From Candidatus Nitrosopumilus sp. (lineage in GTDB: Archaea; Thermoproteota; Nitrososphaeria; Nitrososphaerales; Nitrosopumilaceae), in assembly GCA_029864335.1 (NCBI GenBank), contig JAOTTS010000006.1:20719-84718 (forward strand): a stretch of 64,000 bases of DNA, written 5' to 3'. Under the pieces are notes generated by a model. The model did no database searches and was not told the DNA's origin. It worked only from the letters and a program-made list of their open reading frames with translations. The translations under genes and the position numbers were made by a program. This document shows positions 26,335 to 35,832 of the stretch, piece by piece; positions within the stretch are counted from its first letter, which is position 1, and each line of letters opens with the position of its first letter.

Positions 26335-27792
26335 CTAAGGAAATGCTACAGATTCAGAGAGAATTGAATCTACTTCATTTACGTCTATTCTAGTTTGTTC
26401 CATAGAGTCCCTTCTTCTAATTGTTACAGTTTCATCTTCCAATGTCTGGTGATCAATAGTTATTGCAAAGGGAGCTCCAATTTCATCCAGTCTTCTATAT
26501 CTTCTACCTATTGCTCCAGAATGATCCAAAAATACATCAAATTTTCTTTTTATGTGTAGAAAAATCTCATCTGTTTTCTCCTTTAATCCGTCTTTTTTTA
26601 CCAATGATAGTATTCCAACATGAATAGGAGCTAGATATGGCTTGAGAGATAACACAATTCTCTCATGTTCTTTATCATCTTTTAGACTGTGCTCCAAAAT
26701 TGTGTATAGACTTCTGTCAATTCCCATTGAAATCTCAAAGACATGAGGTAAAACTTTTTCATCATTATCCATTACCTCAAATTTCTCCTTACTTTTTGTT
26801 GAATGACTAGATAAATCATAGTCCGATCTATAGTTACATGCAACAAGTTCTAGCCATCCAATTGTAGTTTCTACTTCAAAATCAAACGCAACTTCGGCGT
26901 AGAATGCCTTTTCTTTATCACCAAGTTTTCTAAATCTGCTTTTTGAAATATCAACTCCTGTTTTTTCATAAAATTCAGTTAATATCCCCAAGTAATATGC
27001 AACAAACTTGTTTGGGATAATTCCTGACTCTACTGCTTCTTTGCATGTCATAGAGACAGGTTCGGAATCTATTTGAACTCGAATTACTATTTTTTCAATT
27101 TCTAAAAAGTTTTCCACCTCCTGTAATTTTTTTGGATTACAAAACACTTCAATTTCTGCCTGGTAAAATTCTCTTAAGCGCAACAGACTTTGTCTTGGTG
27201 CTATCTCATTTCTGAAACTCTTTCCAACCTGAGCAATTCCTAAAGGAAGTTTTCCTCGCATGGTCTTAAACAGTCTTGGAAAATCTACAAAGATTGATTG
27301 ACAAGTTTCTGGTCTAAGATATGCTTCTTCTTCTTGAGGACCAATACCAACTTTAAACATCATATTGAATTTTTTGGTCTTATCAAAGTCTCCTTTACAT
27401 TTAGGGCACTTTATGTTGTTTTGTGAAATGGCATTATCAAATTCATTCAAATCTGCACTTTCAGGAATTTCAACTTGTGCAATTTCAGCAATTGTTCTAT
27501 CTGCTCTAAATGTAGAATTACATTTTGTACATTTGATTATAGGATCAGCAAAATTTCCAAGATGACCTGATGCCTCAAAAACTGATTTTGACATAATTTG
27601 GGAGCCATCAATCTCAAGCATTCCATCTCGTCTGACAAGCTCTCTTCTCCAAAGTTCAAGGAATTTATTTTTTAATCCTACTCCAGATGGTCCATATTCC
27701 CAAAACCCCGCATGTGCATCTGCATATACTTCACAGCTAGGAAAATAAAATCCACGTTCAAGTGCCAATTTCATTACATCTTCATAATTCAT
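26335..27792 (-). CDS. glyS: Glycyl-tRNA synthetase
   Basis: A class II synthetase of the archaeal/eukaryotic alpha2 type. The N terminus YEDVMKLALERGFYFPSCEVY, motif 2 (GIAQVGKSFRNEIAPRQSLLR), the insertion with zinc-like CTKC and CPKC, and the final GIDRSLYTILE and anticodon-binding domain (RYRRLDEIGAPFAITID) are all visible. The length of 485 is somewhat short but normal for archaea. It charges the glycine tRNAs, one of which (CCC) lies at 35337-35410. Confidence 0.93.
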   Translation of the reverse strand: MNYEDVMKLALERGFYFPSCEVYADAHAGFWEYGPSGVGLKNKFLELWRRELVRRDGMLEIDGSQIMSKSVFEASGHLGNFADPIIKCTKCNSTFRADRTIAEIAQVEIPESADLNEFDNAISQNNIKCPKCKGDFDKTKKFNMMFKVGIGPQEEEAYLRPETCQSIFVDFPRLFKTMRGKLPLGIAQVGKSFRNEIAPRQSLLRLREFYQAEIEVFCNPKKLQEVENFLEIEKIVIRVQIDSEPVSMTCKEAVESGIIPNKFVAYYLGILTEFYEKTGVDISKSRFRKLGDKEKAFYAEVAFDFEVETTIGWLELVACNYRSDYDLSSHSTKSKEKFEVMDNDEKVLPHVFEISMGIDRSLYTILEHSLKDDKEHERIVLSLKPYLAPIHVGILSLVKKDGLKEKTDEIFLHIKRKFDVFLDHSGAIGRRYRRLDEIGAPFAITIDHQTLEDETVTIRRRDSMEQTRIDVNEVDSILSESVAFP

Positions 27793-27823
27793 TATTCAAT
27801 TCCTTCATCCATGAAATAAATTT

Positions 27824-28663
27824 CTACGCAAATTCCTTTGCTTTTTTAATATTCTCAAAGTCATCTCTTTCATCATCAATAGGTGTCTCCAAAATTATTG
27901 GAATTTTTTCCTTGTTTGCAAACTTTACTATGGCAGAAATTCCTTTCTTTCCAATTCCTCCTAATCCTAAATGATAATGTCTATCCAAATTACAGCCAAG
28001 TTCACCTTTTGCATCATTTAGATGCAAAATTTTTAAATTCTCAATTCCAACATACTTATCAAATTTAAAAAATGTTTCCTTTACTTTTTCCTCTGTTCGT
28101 AGATCATATCCTGCAACAAATGCATGACAAGAATCAATACAGACACCAAATTTTTTTGCAGGCTTTAATTGCTTAAAGATTTCACCCAACTGTTTAAAGT
28201 CAGAACCCACAGAATTTTTCTGACCTGCAGTGTTCTCTAATAAAATTACTACATCATTTTTTGTTTTTCCAGCTTTTGTCAACCCCTCAACAAGGCGTTT
28301 AATTCCTGTTTCTTCTCCAGTTCCTAAATGGCTTCCAAGATGTGTTACAAGATATGGAATTCCCAACTGTGCACATCTCTCAACTTCATTAATCAAACTG
28401 TTTACTGATTTTTTAAATCCATCATCTTTTGGTGATGCAAGATTTGGTAAATATGGCATATGTGCACATGTTGCAAATCTGTCAATTTTACTTGCCTTTA
28501 ATTTTGATTTGAAATTTATAATACCTTCTTTTGATAGTTCCTTTGCATGCCATCCTCTTGGATTTCTAGTAAATATCTGAAAAGCAGAACACTCTCTCTC
28601 CACTGCATTGTCTACTGCTTTATCAATTGATCCTGAAATTGAGACGTGACAACCGATCTGCAT
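27824..28663 (-). CDS. nfo: Endonuclease IV Nfo
   Basis: A zinc-dependent AP endonuclease of the TIM-barrel type. GCHVSISGSIDKAV near the N terminus, YLVTHLGSHLGTG, VILLENTAGQKNSVG, CIDSCHAFVAGYD, HLNDAKGELG and ILETP are the metal-binding segments in order. I take the second ATG (28663), since QIGCHVSISG should lie at the very N terminus; a start three codons earlier (28672) is possible. The length is about 279. It starts on the minus strand 84 bases from the divergent priL gene. Confidence 0.92.
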   Translation of the reverse strand: MQIGCHVSISGSIDKAVDNAVERECSAFQIFTRNPRGWHAKELSKEGIINFKSKLKASKIDRFATCAHMPYLPNLASPKDDGFKKSVNSLINEVERCAQLGIPYLVTHLGSHLGTGEETGIKRLVEGLTKAGKTKNDVVILLENTAGQKNSVGSDFKQLGEIFKQLKPAKKFGVCIDSCHAFVAGYDLRTEEKVKETFFKFDKYVGIENLKILHLNDAKGELGCNLDRHYHLGLGGIGKKGISAIVKFANKEKIPIILETPIDDERDDFENIKKAKEFA

Positions 28664-28716
28664 GTTTAACAATTTTCTTAAAACATAATTTAAACCAGCA
28701 TCAACCCAAAAACCAG

Positions 28717-28727
28717 ATTTTTATGTA
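28717..28727 (+). promoter_or_regulatory. TATA-like element for priL-priS
   Basis: ATTTTTATGTA is centred about 25 bases before the priL ATG, giving a leaderless transcript that would also cover priS. Confidence 0.4.
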
Positions 28728-28746
28728 AATTAAGTAAATTATTATC

Positions 28747-29772
28747 ATGATTGCATTAGGCCAGGATGAAATAGCAAAGTATCCATTCTTGGCAGATGCT
28801 GGACAATATCTCAAAGATAAGGGATTTTCATTAGAACAGTTTGGAACAGATCCTGATCTAAAACAACTCATAGACAAGGCATATGATAGAATCCTAGTAG
28901 CAGCAGATGGAAAAATCTACAAGTCGGATCTAATTGAAGATCATGTCTCAAAAGAGGCAGCGCTTCCAAGAGAAGTTTTTTCATTTCTATTGGCTATTGT
29001 ACTGCTAAAACTATGTGGTATGCATACTCTTATCAAGAGATTTGCACTAGCAGAAGCTAGACGTGCAGAAAAGTATCTTGAAAGAGATCTCTCAAATATT
29101 TCAGATGAATCAAAAAAAGAACTGGCAATTAGAGTAATTGATGATCTCTTTTCAGTTCAGGTTGAAAAACAAGATGATTATTTTGTAATTCCAGTATCTG
29201 ATTATCTTAAACATTCAATAAATTTTCATGAAAGAGAATGGAAATTAATCAATAGACATATAGAAAATGGATTGGTATTTTTAACTCCACATGAAACAGT
29301 TCGATTGATAAGAAAAGAATTAGGAACATATATCAATTCAAAAATTATCAATGCAAAAACTCCTGCAATGATTCCTGGATTTGAAGATTCAGTAAACAAA
29401 CTTGCATTACTATCTAAAAAATTTGCAACTTTTACTGTAACCACTGGAGAATATCCACCATGCATTAAACACGCAATTGATGTACTTGAGAAAGGTGAAA
29501 ATCTGCCACACTCTGGAAGATTCATGTTAGCAACTTTTCTTCTATCAAAGGGTCAAACAGTTAATCAAATTGCACCACTATTCAAAAACGCTCCTGACTA
29601 CAATCAACGCATTACACTGTATCAACTGAATCATCTAGCAGGAACTTCTGGAAGTGGAACTCAATATTCTTGTCCTTCATGTGAGAAACTAAAAACACAA
29701 AGTCTCTGTTTTGCAACATCAGAATGTGATAATATCATCAATCCATTACAATTTGGAAAGAAGAGAAAATAA
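28747..29772 (+). CDS. priL: DNA primase large subunit PriL
   Basis: PriL supports RNA primer synthesis for DNA replication. The four cysteines of its [4Fe-4S] cluster are at Cys239 (EYPPCIKHAI), Cys309 and Cys312 (YSCPSCEKL) and Cys321 (SLCFA), and the surrounding HSGRFMLATFLLSKG region is the usual C-terminal core. The N-terminal half is helical. The length of 341 is normal. The stop overlaps the priS start by one base, so the two subunits are made together. Confidence 0.9.
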   Translation: MIALGQDEIAKYPFLADAGQYLKDKGFSLEQFGTDPDLKQLIDKAYDRILVAADGKIYKSDLIEDHVSKEAALPREVFSFLLAIVLLKLCGMHTLIKRFALAEARRAEKYLERDLSNISDESKKELAIRVIDDLFSVQVEKQDDYFVIPVSDYLKHSINFHEREWKLINRHIENGLVFLTPHETVRLIRKELGTYINSKIINAKTPAMIPGFEDSVNKLALLSKKFATFTVTTGEYPPCIKHAIDVLEKGENLPHSGRFMLATFLLSKGQTVNQIAPLFKNAPDYNQRITLYQLNHLAGTSGSGTQYSCPSCEKLKTQSLCFATSECDNIINPLQFGKKRK

Positions 29773-30893
29773 TGCAAGAATCTGATATAAAATTCTTAGA
29801 AGAATCATTCAAAAAATATTATTTTGAGCATTTTGATCTTATTCGAGTACCTGAAAGAACATCAGAGCGAGAATTTGGATATCAAAAATTCAATTCAGGA
29901 ATGACTCGTCATATCCAAATCAAAGATGATAAAGAATTACATCTATTATTTATGCAAAATGTGCCATCTGACGTTTATTGTTCAAATGCATATTACTCAT
30001 TTCCAAATTTACCAATGAATGAAAAAGATTGGAAAGAGGCAGATCTTATCTTTGATATTGATGCAAAAGATCTCAATTTACTATGTAGAGAAAGTCATAC
30101 AATATCAATATGTAATGAATGCAATGAAATCTCAAAAAAATTAAAACAATGCAGAAAATGTAATTCAACAAAATTAGAAAAAAAATCTTTACCGTGCAAA
30201 AATTGTATTGATTCATCAAAAGATGAAGTATTTAAATTATTTAAAATTCTAGTTGATGATTTTGCAATAAATAAGGAAAACATACATGTCTATTTTTCTG
30301 GTAATGAAGGTTTTCATGTTTATGTGTATAATTCACAATTCCAACAAATAGGTTCTAGAGAAAGATCAGAACTGTCTGATTATATCATGTTACGTGGTGC
30401 TATTCCTGAAACTTTTGGAATGAAGAAATTCAAACCAAATCGTTCATCTTTTCCAGACTTTGATGACAAAGGATGGAAAGGAAGATTCTCAAAATATATG
30501 TATGGAACAAAATCAAAACGTTCAAAAATTATTTCTGAATTACTTGTAAATGGTTATTCTTCTTTTCAAAAAACACTCGATAATGTATCTGAAAATATTG
30601 GAGTAAAAATTGATCCAAATGTTACCATGGATATTCATAGAATTTTTAGATTGCCTGGTTCTATTAACAGCAAAAGTGGTCTTACAAAAATTCTTTGTAA
30701 AGATATATCAAAATTTGATCCATATAATGAAGCATCCTTTCTTAGTGATGATACTATAGAAATTTTAGCAAATTCTCCACTAGAATTTAAATTAAAAAAC
30801 AAAAAATTCGGGCCATACAACAATGAAAAAGTAACCGTTCCAATATTTGCAGCAGTCTATATGATTTGTAAAAAATTGGCAAGAATTGCTTAA
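29772..30893 (+). CDS. priS: DNA primase small catalytic subunit PriS
   Basis: The catalytic subunit of archaeal/eukaryotic primase. The metal aspartates are in DLIFDIDAKD (Asp95, Asp97), and VYFSGNEGFHVYVY at about 174-187 is the nucleotide-binding strand. A knuckle has four cysteines in C-x2-C...C-x2-C form (114, 117, 127, 130), with a further pair near 154. The length of 373 is in the family range. It follows priL directly. Confidence 0.92.
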   Translation: MQESDIKFLEESFKKYYFEHFDLIRVPERTSEREFGYQKFNSGMTRHIQIKDDKELHLLFMQNVPSDVYCSNAYYSFPNLPMNEKDWKEADLIFDIDAKDLNLLCRESHTISICNECNEISKKLKQCRKCNSTKLEKKSLPCKNCIDSSKDEVFKLFKILVDDFAINKENIHVYFSGNEGFHVYVYNSQFQQIGSRERSELSDYIMLRGAIPETFGMKKFKPNRSSFPDFDDKGWKGRFSKYMYGTKSKRSKIISELLVNGYSSFQKTLDNVSENIGVKIDPNVTMDIHRIFRLPGSINSKSGLTKILCKDISKFDPYNEASFLSDDTIEILANSPLEFKLKNKKFGPYNNEKVTVPIFAAVYMICKKLARIA

Positions 30894-30934
30894 TTTTGCT
30901 GGTAAGACATTAATTTACCAAATCTTAACAAAAT

Positions 30935-33796
30935 TTGATTTTGTATAGCGCCTCTACTGATAAGCAAGCTCCACCTCCTGATGCTGGAAAATTCATCAGA
31001 CTAGGAATTGTAGTCATAATTGGTATAGTAATTTTTGCAATGGTAGGAAATCAAGCAGTAATTTTATCAATGAATTTCACTGAATTTGGAGACCAGTTCA
31101 GTAAACCTCTCTATTACACACTTGTCTCTACAATAATTCTCTCAGCAATTGCTCTTGTTCGTATAAATATTTCTGGAAGATCTTCGATTTTCTGGTATGT
31201 CATTAGAACAGCAATTGGATTTATTGGAAGTGGTGGGCAACAACCAATTTCAAATAATATCTCAAGTTTTAAAGAATACAAACTATCGTCTCCACAATTT
31301 GTAATATGGCAAATTACTAAAATTTTGCTTTTTGGAGCATTCTTTGCAAATATCATGTTTGGATTTGCAGCAATCTCATTTATCGATGGTAATTATCTAG
31401 GAATTGAAAATCTACCAAAACTATTCTCCTTGCCTTTTGTAACTCCTGATAATAATCCAAATTATGCAGCTGAAAATGTTGTTCCAATGATTCCTGCCTT
31501 AGTAATATTAATTCCTCCATTACTTGCAGCAATTGGATTACGACTGTTTTTGTATGTTGGAATTCATAGAATAATTAATGTAATTACTTCATTTTTGCAG
31601 GACTCAAACAACGGAAAGCCCAGATATCTAAACTATGTTTCAACAATTGAGGGAATAATTGGTATTGGAATAATTTGGGCAGGTTTTAATCTCTTCTTTA
31701 CTGATCAAATTGATTACAATACACGATATATCATTGGTGGTACACTTCTCATAGGCTTTGCACTAATTGCATTTTCAGTAGTTGATAGAATTAGAGCACG
31801 TGTTCTCACTCATATGTTTAAGAGAGATGTTTACATTAGAATTCTAAGTATTATTGCAATTGCAATAATTATTGCAGGTGTAGTTTCTGTTAACAACAGT
31901 ATAGCTGACGCAAAGAAGATTGAATTTTTAGGTCCTTATACAGCTCAACAAATTGGAGTAAATCGATATCTTGGTGAATTAAATAATATACAAGAAAATA
32001 TTCATGATGTTCAGCTTACATCTGTTTCTGCAAATAATATCAAAAATTATGTAAATCAACATAGTGATGTGCTTAATGTCATTAGAGTTTGGGATTGGGA
32101 AGCAGCTTTTGCCAAATTAAAGCCTGAGATTGGTCTTATTCCATATGTGGACTTTGAAGATAATGATATTCTCCGCTTTAACAATACTCTTTATTGGACT
32201 GCCTCTATGAAACCAATTCTGCCAACATCTGTTAGTCTTGAAAATAGATGGTATAACGAACATCTCGTATACACTCATGTTCCTAATGGATTCTTAACAC
32301 TTGAAGCAACTGATGGACAGATTGTTGATAGTGGTGAATTTTTCAAACAAAGAGAGATCTATTATGGAGAGGGAGGATTATTTGAACAAACTTGGTCTGG
32401 TTATCCAAATTCGAGAGGCTCTAACAGTGCAGAACTAGGAGGAGTATCTTATTCAGGTATAGGTGGATTAGATGTTTCACCACCACTAAGTTGGATCTTT
32501 GAGCCAAACTTTTTACTTTCATTTCCAGCCGAATCAGTCCACATTATGAGATACAAAGACCTACATGACAGAATGGAAATACTGTATCCTTACTTCCTTT
32601 ATGATTTGTTTGGAAAAGAACTAGATTCACTTCCTGTAACTGATGGAGAAAATTCCTATTGGCTGATTCCATTAATTATTGGATTTGATACTAATGATGT
32701 TCCATGGTCAGTTGGTAATCCATACTTGCGTTTGATAGGTTATGCACTAGTAGATTCTTACAACGGTGATATTCAATTACTAAAGACTGGAGATGATTTC
32801 TTTTCAGATATGTTTGCTAGTCAGTATTCTGAACAATTCAAACCAATGCCGGCTTGGCTAGAAGAACAAATCAGATATCCAGTTGAATTATTCAATTGGA
32901 AAACAGAGATGTATAATATTTATCACGTAACTAATGTTGAGACATTTATTCAAGCAAATGAATTCTATGAAATTCCACGTGGCCTTGATACCTATTACGT
33001 TGAAGCAAAACCTCCAGGATTTGCACAAACTGAATTCTTAGGATTACTTTCATTAGAATTAAGAGGTTCTCAAGGAAGAAACCTTGCAGGATATATGGTA
33101 GTTGAAAATGATCTTACTAATCTAGGAAATCTACAATTCTATGAAGTTCCACTAAACTCTACAACCAAACTGATTGGTCCTACTGCAGTTAGAGAAGCAT
33201 TAGACAGAGACCCAGAATTTGCTCAACTAAAGACACTTTTGAGAAATCCAAGAATTGGTGATAATATTTTGTATCGCGTAGGAGATCATGATATTTACTT
33301 TATTCCTGTATATACTGCTGGAGCTGGTGGTGTAGTTGCACAACTAGGTACAATTGCAGCAGTTGGAGCAGCATTTACTGGAGAATATTATGTTGGACTA
33401 GGTGAAACCCAGGAAAAAGCATTTGAAGCTTATTTGAAGAAAGTTTCTGGCGTAGCACCAACTGCAACCACTGCCGATGTTAGTTACGTTGAACTAATCA
33501 GAAGTGACAGAATTGATATTATAAAATCTGTATTTGAAGAAAATAATATTACAGTATCTGAACCAACATCAATTCAAATTCCATTATCATTCAATGAAGG
33601 TCAACTGTTCTTCTTTACTGAAAGTGATCGTATAAACACCGAAGAATTCCTTAATGAATTCATTGATGACTTTGTAAAGCCACGCAGTGATAGAGTATTC
33701 ATGTGGAAAGAAGAAAATAATCTCAACATTGGAACAATATTTGTCAAAGATGGAATATCTGAGATACACTATGTCTCAATTGAGGTAGGCAACTAA
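30935..33796 (+). CDS. UPF0182 (COG1615) large membrane protein
   Basis: The 953-residue protein has about seven membrane helices in the first 330 residues and then a long soluble region. The conserved stretches QIGVNRYLGELNNIQENIHD, IRVWDWEAAF, LYWTASMKPI and FRTETMYNIYHVTN-like WKTEMYNIYHV show membership of UPF0182, whose function is unknown. The starting codon is a TTG (30935 or 30941). The next gene begins on the following base, so they may be co-expressed. Confidence 0.87.
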   Translation: MILYSASTDKQAPPPDAGKFIRLGIVVIIGIVIFAMVGNQAVILSMNFTEFGDQFSKPLYYTLVSTIILSAIALVRINISGRSSIFWYVIRTAIGFIGSGGQQPISNNISSFKEYKLSSPQFVIWQITKILLFGAFFANIMFGFAAISFIDGNYLGIENLPKLFSLPFVTPDNNPNYAAENVVPMIPALVILIPPLLAAIGLRLFLYVGIHRIINVITSFLQDSNNGKPRYLNYVSTIEGIIGIGIIWAGFNLFFTDQIDYNTRYIIGGTLLIGFALIAFSVVDRIRARVLTHMFKRDVYIRILSIIAIAIIIAGVVSVNNSIADAKKIEFLGPYTAQQIGVNRYLGELNNIQENIHDVQLTSVSANNIKNYVNQHSDVLNVIRVWDWEAAFAKLKPEIGLIPYVDFEDNDILRFNNTLYWTASMKPILPTSVSLENRWYNEHLVYTHVPNGFLTLEATDGQIVDSGEFFKQREIYYGEGGLFEQTWSGYPNSRGSNSAELGGVSYSGIGGLDVSPPLSWIFEPNFLLSFPAESVHIMRYKDLHDRMEILYPYFLYDLFGKELDSLPVTDGENSYWLIPLIIGFDTNDVPWSVGNPYLRLIGYALVDSYNGDIQLLKTGDDFFSDMFASQYSEQFKPMPAWLEEQIRYPVELFNWKTEMYNIYHVTNVETFIQANEFYEIPRGLDTYYVEAKPPGFAQTEFLGLLSLELRGSQGRNLAGYMVVENDLTNLGNLQFYEVPLNSTTKLIGPTAVREALDRDPEFAQLKTLLRNPRIGDNILYRVGDHDIYFIPVYTAGAGGVVAQLGTIAAVGAAFTGEYYVGLGETQEKAFEAYLKKVSGVAPTATTADVSYVELIRSDRIDIIKSVFEENNITVSEPTSIQIPLSFNEGQLFFFTESDRINTEEFLNEFIDDFVKPRSDRVFMWKEENNLNIGTIFVKDGISEIHYVSIEVGN

Positions 33797-34339
33797 TTGC
33801 TCTTAGTTGTTGATAATGGTTCAGTCTATACAAAAAATTTAACTGATTTTTTAACCAAAAAAAATATTTTATTTGAAAAACAGACTCCTCAACTTCTTAA
33901 TCTAAACTTACTTGAAAATTTTGATTGTTTCATTTTATCTGGAAGGAGAAAAAATGAAAAAAAGACAAATGAAATTAATTCCAAAATAATTTATTATTCT
34001 ATTAAAAATAATGTTAAATTACTTGGAATTTGCTATGGTGCAGAAATTTTGGCTCTTACATTAGGTGGAACAATTCGAAAAACTAAATCTCTTCAAAAAG
34101 GAAATGAAACAATCAAAATTTTAAAAGATAATTCGATTTCTAGTAATTCTTTACAAGTTTTTGAAAGTCATGGATTTGAAATATCTCAATTACCTTCTAT
34201 TTTAATTCCTCTTGCAGAATCGAATAATTGTAAATATGAAATTATTCAATATAATAAAAAGCCAATTTTTGGAACCCAATTTCATCCGGAGATGACTAAA
34301 GATGGTAATGATTTAATTGAAAAATTCTGTTTTCTTTGA
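33797..34339 (+). CDS. Class I glutamine amidotransferase, GMP synthase subunit A-like
   Basis: The 180-residue protein has the class I amidotransferase layout: LLVVDNGSVYT at the start, the nucleophile elbow GICYG (Cys79), and the His163/Glu165 pair in FHPEM. These residues match the glutaminase half of two-subunit archaeal GMP synthase. The partner synthetase is not in the window, so the exact pathway is an inference. The start is a TTG directly after the UPF0182 stop codon. Confidence 0.75.
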   Translation: MLLVVDNGSVYTKNLTDFLTKKNILFEKQTPQLLNLNLLENFDCFILSGRRKNEKKTNEINSKIIYYSIKNNVKLLGICYGAEILALTLGGTIRKTKSLQKGNETIKILKDNSISSNSLQVFESHGFEISQLPSILIPLAESNNCKYEIIQYNKKPIFGTQFHPEMTKDGNDLIEKFCFL

Positions 34340-34373
34340 TTGATTTTAATAACTCTTAAAATTTCTTTTATTT

Positions 34374-35336
34374 ATGGAACAAGAAGATCACGAATTATTT
34401 TTACCTCTTGTTGAAGAAGAAAATATCTGCCTTCCATTACCCATCAACGTTGTATCAAAGTATTGGAATGTTGAATTATCAATGGTAGAAGCTATTGAGA
34501 CTGCCAAAAAATATTCCGGATTTAGTGGTAGTATACTTATCGAAGGAATAGAATTAGCAGAAAGACATGGCCTAACATGTAAGATAGTAAATTCATCTTT
34601 ATCAGAATTGAAAAAAATTATTGATTCTGGAATACCACCAATTGTCATTCTTCCAGGGATTCCAGAAATTACTCAACATGCATCAATCATTACTGGTTAT
34701 GATGATAAAGAAAAGACAATTCTTCATTATATTCAGAAAGGTAATCTAGAGGGGGAACAACAGGAAGGAGCAATACCTGAAGAAATTTTTAATAAAGAAT
34801 GGTCTGAAGAAGGACGATTATTGATATTATTAGCTTCATCAGATATTTTATCTTCTTTAAAACTTGAAAATGATTCTACTGATAAATCAAATCGATTATG
34901 TCTTATCTCTGAACGACAAAATATTCTCAAAAACTCTTCTGATGCACTTAAATCGTTAAAACAAGCCTTAGAAATTTTCCCAGATAATTCTACTGCTTTA
35001 CATCAATTGGGCTCTATAATGAATGAACAAAATTCTCCTAACTGTGTAAATTTTTATGAAAAATGTTTAGACATCAATAAAAGGTCATATTTGACTTACA
35101 ATGGTTTAGGAAATTTTTATCTTAAAACAAATCAATTTGAAAAAGCAGAAAACTATTACACAAAGGCTATTGAAATAAATCCAAAAAGATCTGCTAAAAT
35201 TTACAAAAATAGAGCATATCTAAGAGAAAAACAAAACAAAAATTCTGAAGCAAAAGATGATCTTAAAAATTATCTAAAATATTATCCAAAAGCTCCTGAT
35301 AGAGGAATTATTGAACAAGCAATTAGAGAGTTATAA
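34374..35336 (+). CDS. C39-like cysteine peptidase domain fused to TPR repeats
   Basis: Residues 1-145 look like a papain-like C39 fold: a cysteine in NICLPLP (Cys19), a helix that includes GSILIEGIELAERHGL, then the histidine and Asp pair in QHASIITGYDD (His102). Residues about 190-315 form three tetratricopeptide repeats (SLKQALEIFPDNSTALHQLG, YEKCLDINKRSYLTYNGLGN, YTKAIEINPKRSAKIYKNRA). There is no signal peptide or membrane segment. A peptidase or peptide-binding module joined to a protein-interaction scaffold is likely; substrates are unknown. The gene abuts the convergent tRNA-Gly. Confidence 0.7.
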   Translation: MEQEDHELFLPLVEEENICLPLPINVVSKYWNVELSMVEAIETAKKYSGFSGSILIEGIELAERHGLTCKIVNSSLSELKKIIDSGIPPIVILPGIPEITQHASIITGYDDKEKTILHYIQKGNLEGEQQEGAIPEEIFNKEWSEEGRLLILLASSDILSSLKLENDSTDKSNRLCLISERQNILKNSSDALKSLKQALEIFPDNSTALHQLGSIMNEQNSPNCVNFYEKCLDINKRSYLTYNGLGNFYLKTNQFEKAENYYTKAIEINPKRSAKIYKNRAYLREKQNKNSEAKDDLKNYLKYYPKAPDRGIIEQAIREL

Positions 35337-35410
35337 TGCGGAGTGCGGGATTTGAACCCGCGGCCTTCAGCTTGGGAAGCTGACGTCATACCAGACTAAA
35401 CTAACTCCGC
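35337..35410 (-). tRNA. tRNA-Gly (anticodon CCC)
   Basis: Read on the minus strand the acceptor stem GCGGAGT pairs with ACTCCGC, the anticodon stem TCAGC/GCTGA encloses the loop TTCCCAA giving anticodon CCC, and the T arm reads GCGGGTTCAAATCCCGC. The CCA end is not encoded. It abuts the stop codon of the upstream convergent gene with no spacer. Confidence 0.95.
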
Positions 35411-35432
35411 TTAGAAGAGATTGATTGACTAT

Positions 35433-35444
35433 GATTAAATATCT
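35433..35444 (-). promoter_or_regulatory. TATA-like element for tRNA-Gly
   Basis: On the minus strand the stretch reads GATATTTAATC and is centred about 29 bases before the tRNA 5-prime end, the usual place for a TATA box. Confidence 0.4.
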
Positions 35445-35462
35445 TAATTAGAAAACTAATAC

Positions 35463-35636
35463 ATGGATGCAAGATGTCCTGAATGTGAAAAAGTTGCCAT
35501 CTTAGACGACGACGTTACCAATGTAAAATGCCCTCATTGTAACTTTGAAGCAGATTATGATTCATATCTTGAAATCATGAAAGATCAGGCAATTAATATG
35601 GCAACAGATTATATTCCAGATCGACCAGGAATGTAA
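35463..35636 (+). CDS. Small zinc-ribbon protein (57 residues)
   Basis: The frame starts MDARCPECEKVAILDDD and contains CPEC and CPHC (Cys5, Cys8, Cys23, Cys26), a complete four-cysteine zinc ribbon, then an acidic helical tail ending in DRPGM. Short ribbons of this kind resemble lysine-biosynthesis LysW carriers and transcription-factor ribbons. LysW ends in EDWGE; this one does not, so it is not LysW itself. Its stop abuts the stop of the convergent 40-residue zinc protein with no base between them. Confidence 0.75.
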   Translation: MDARCPECEKVAILDDDVTNVKCPHCNFEADYDSYLEIMKDQAINMATDYIPDRPGM

Positions 35637-35759
35637 TTACCAATAATTTCCTTTATCAGAACAATCTAAGTGCGCACCACAATTAGGACAAAACATATGA
35701 CATGCTTGCATGTCTACCATAATTTTATCACACCTTGGACATCTAATGTCCTCTCCCAT
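35637..35759 (-). CDS. Small zinc-ribbon protein (40 residues)
   Basis: The minus-strand frame starts MGEDIRCPRCDKIMVDMQAC and continues through CPNC to a final Cys at 33, giving the double CxxC pattern of a zinc ribbon (Cys7, Cys10, Cys24, Cys27), with extra cysteines at 20 and 33. It is too short for an enzyme and is probably a small adaptor. The start is 73 bases from the divergent rps6e gene. Confidence 0.65.
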   Translation of the reverse strand: MGEDIRCPRCDKIMVDMQACHMFCPNCGAHLDCSDKGNYW

Positions 35760-35832
35760 AACTATCCAAGGTAATCTTAATTTAAAAATAATGTCCAAAG
35801 GTTAATTAGTCGTTCAACTTTTTTTGGAATAA

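Noticed and set aside
35463..35636. LysW amino-group carrier protein
   Set aside because: The C-terminal EDWGE motif is missing and no lys/arg genes are nearby.
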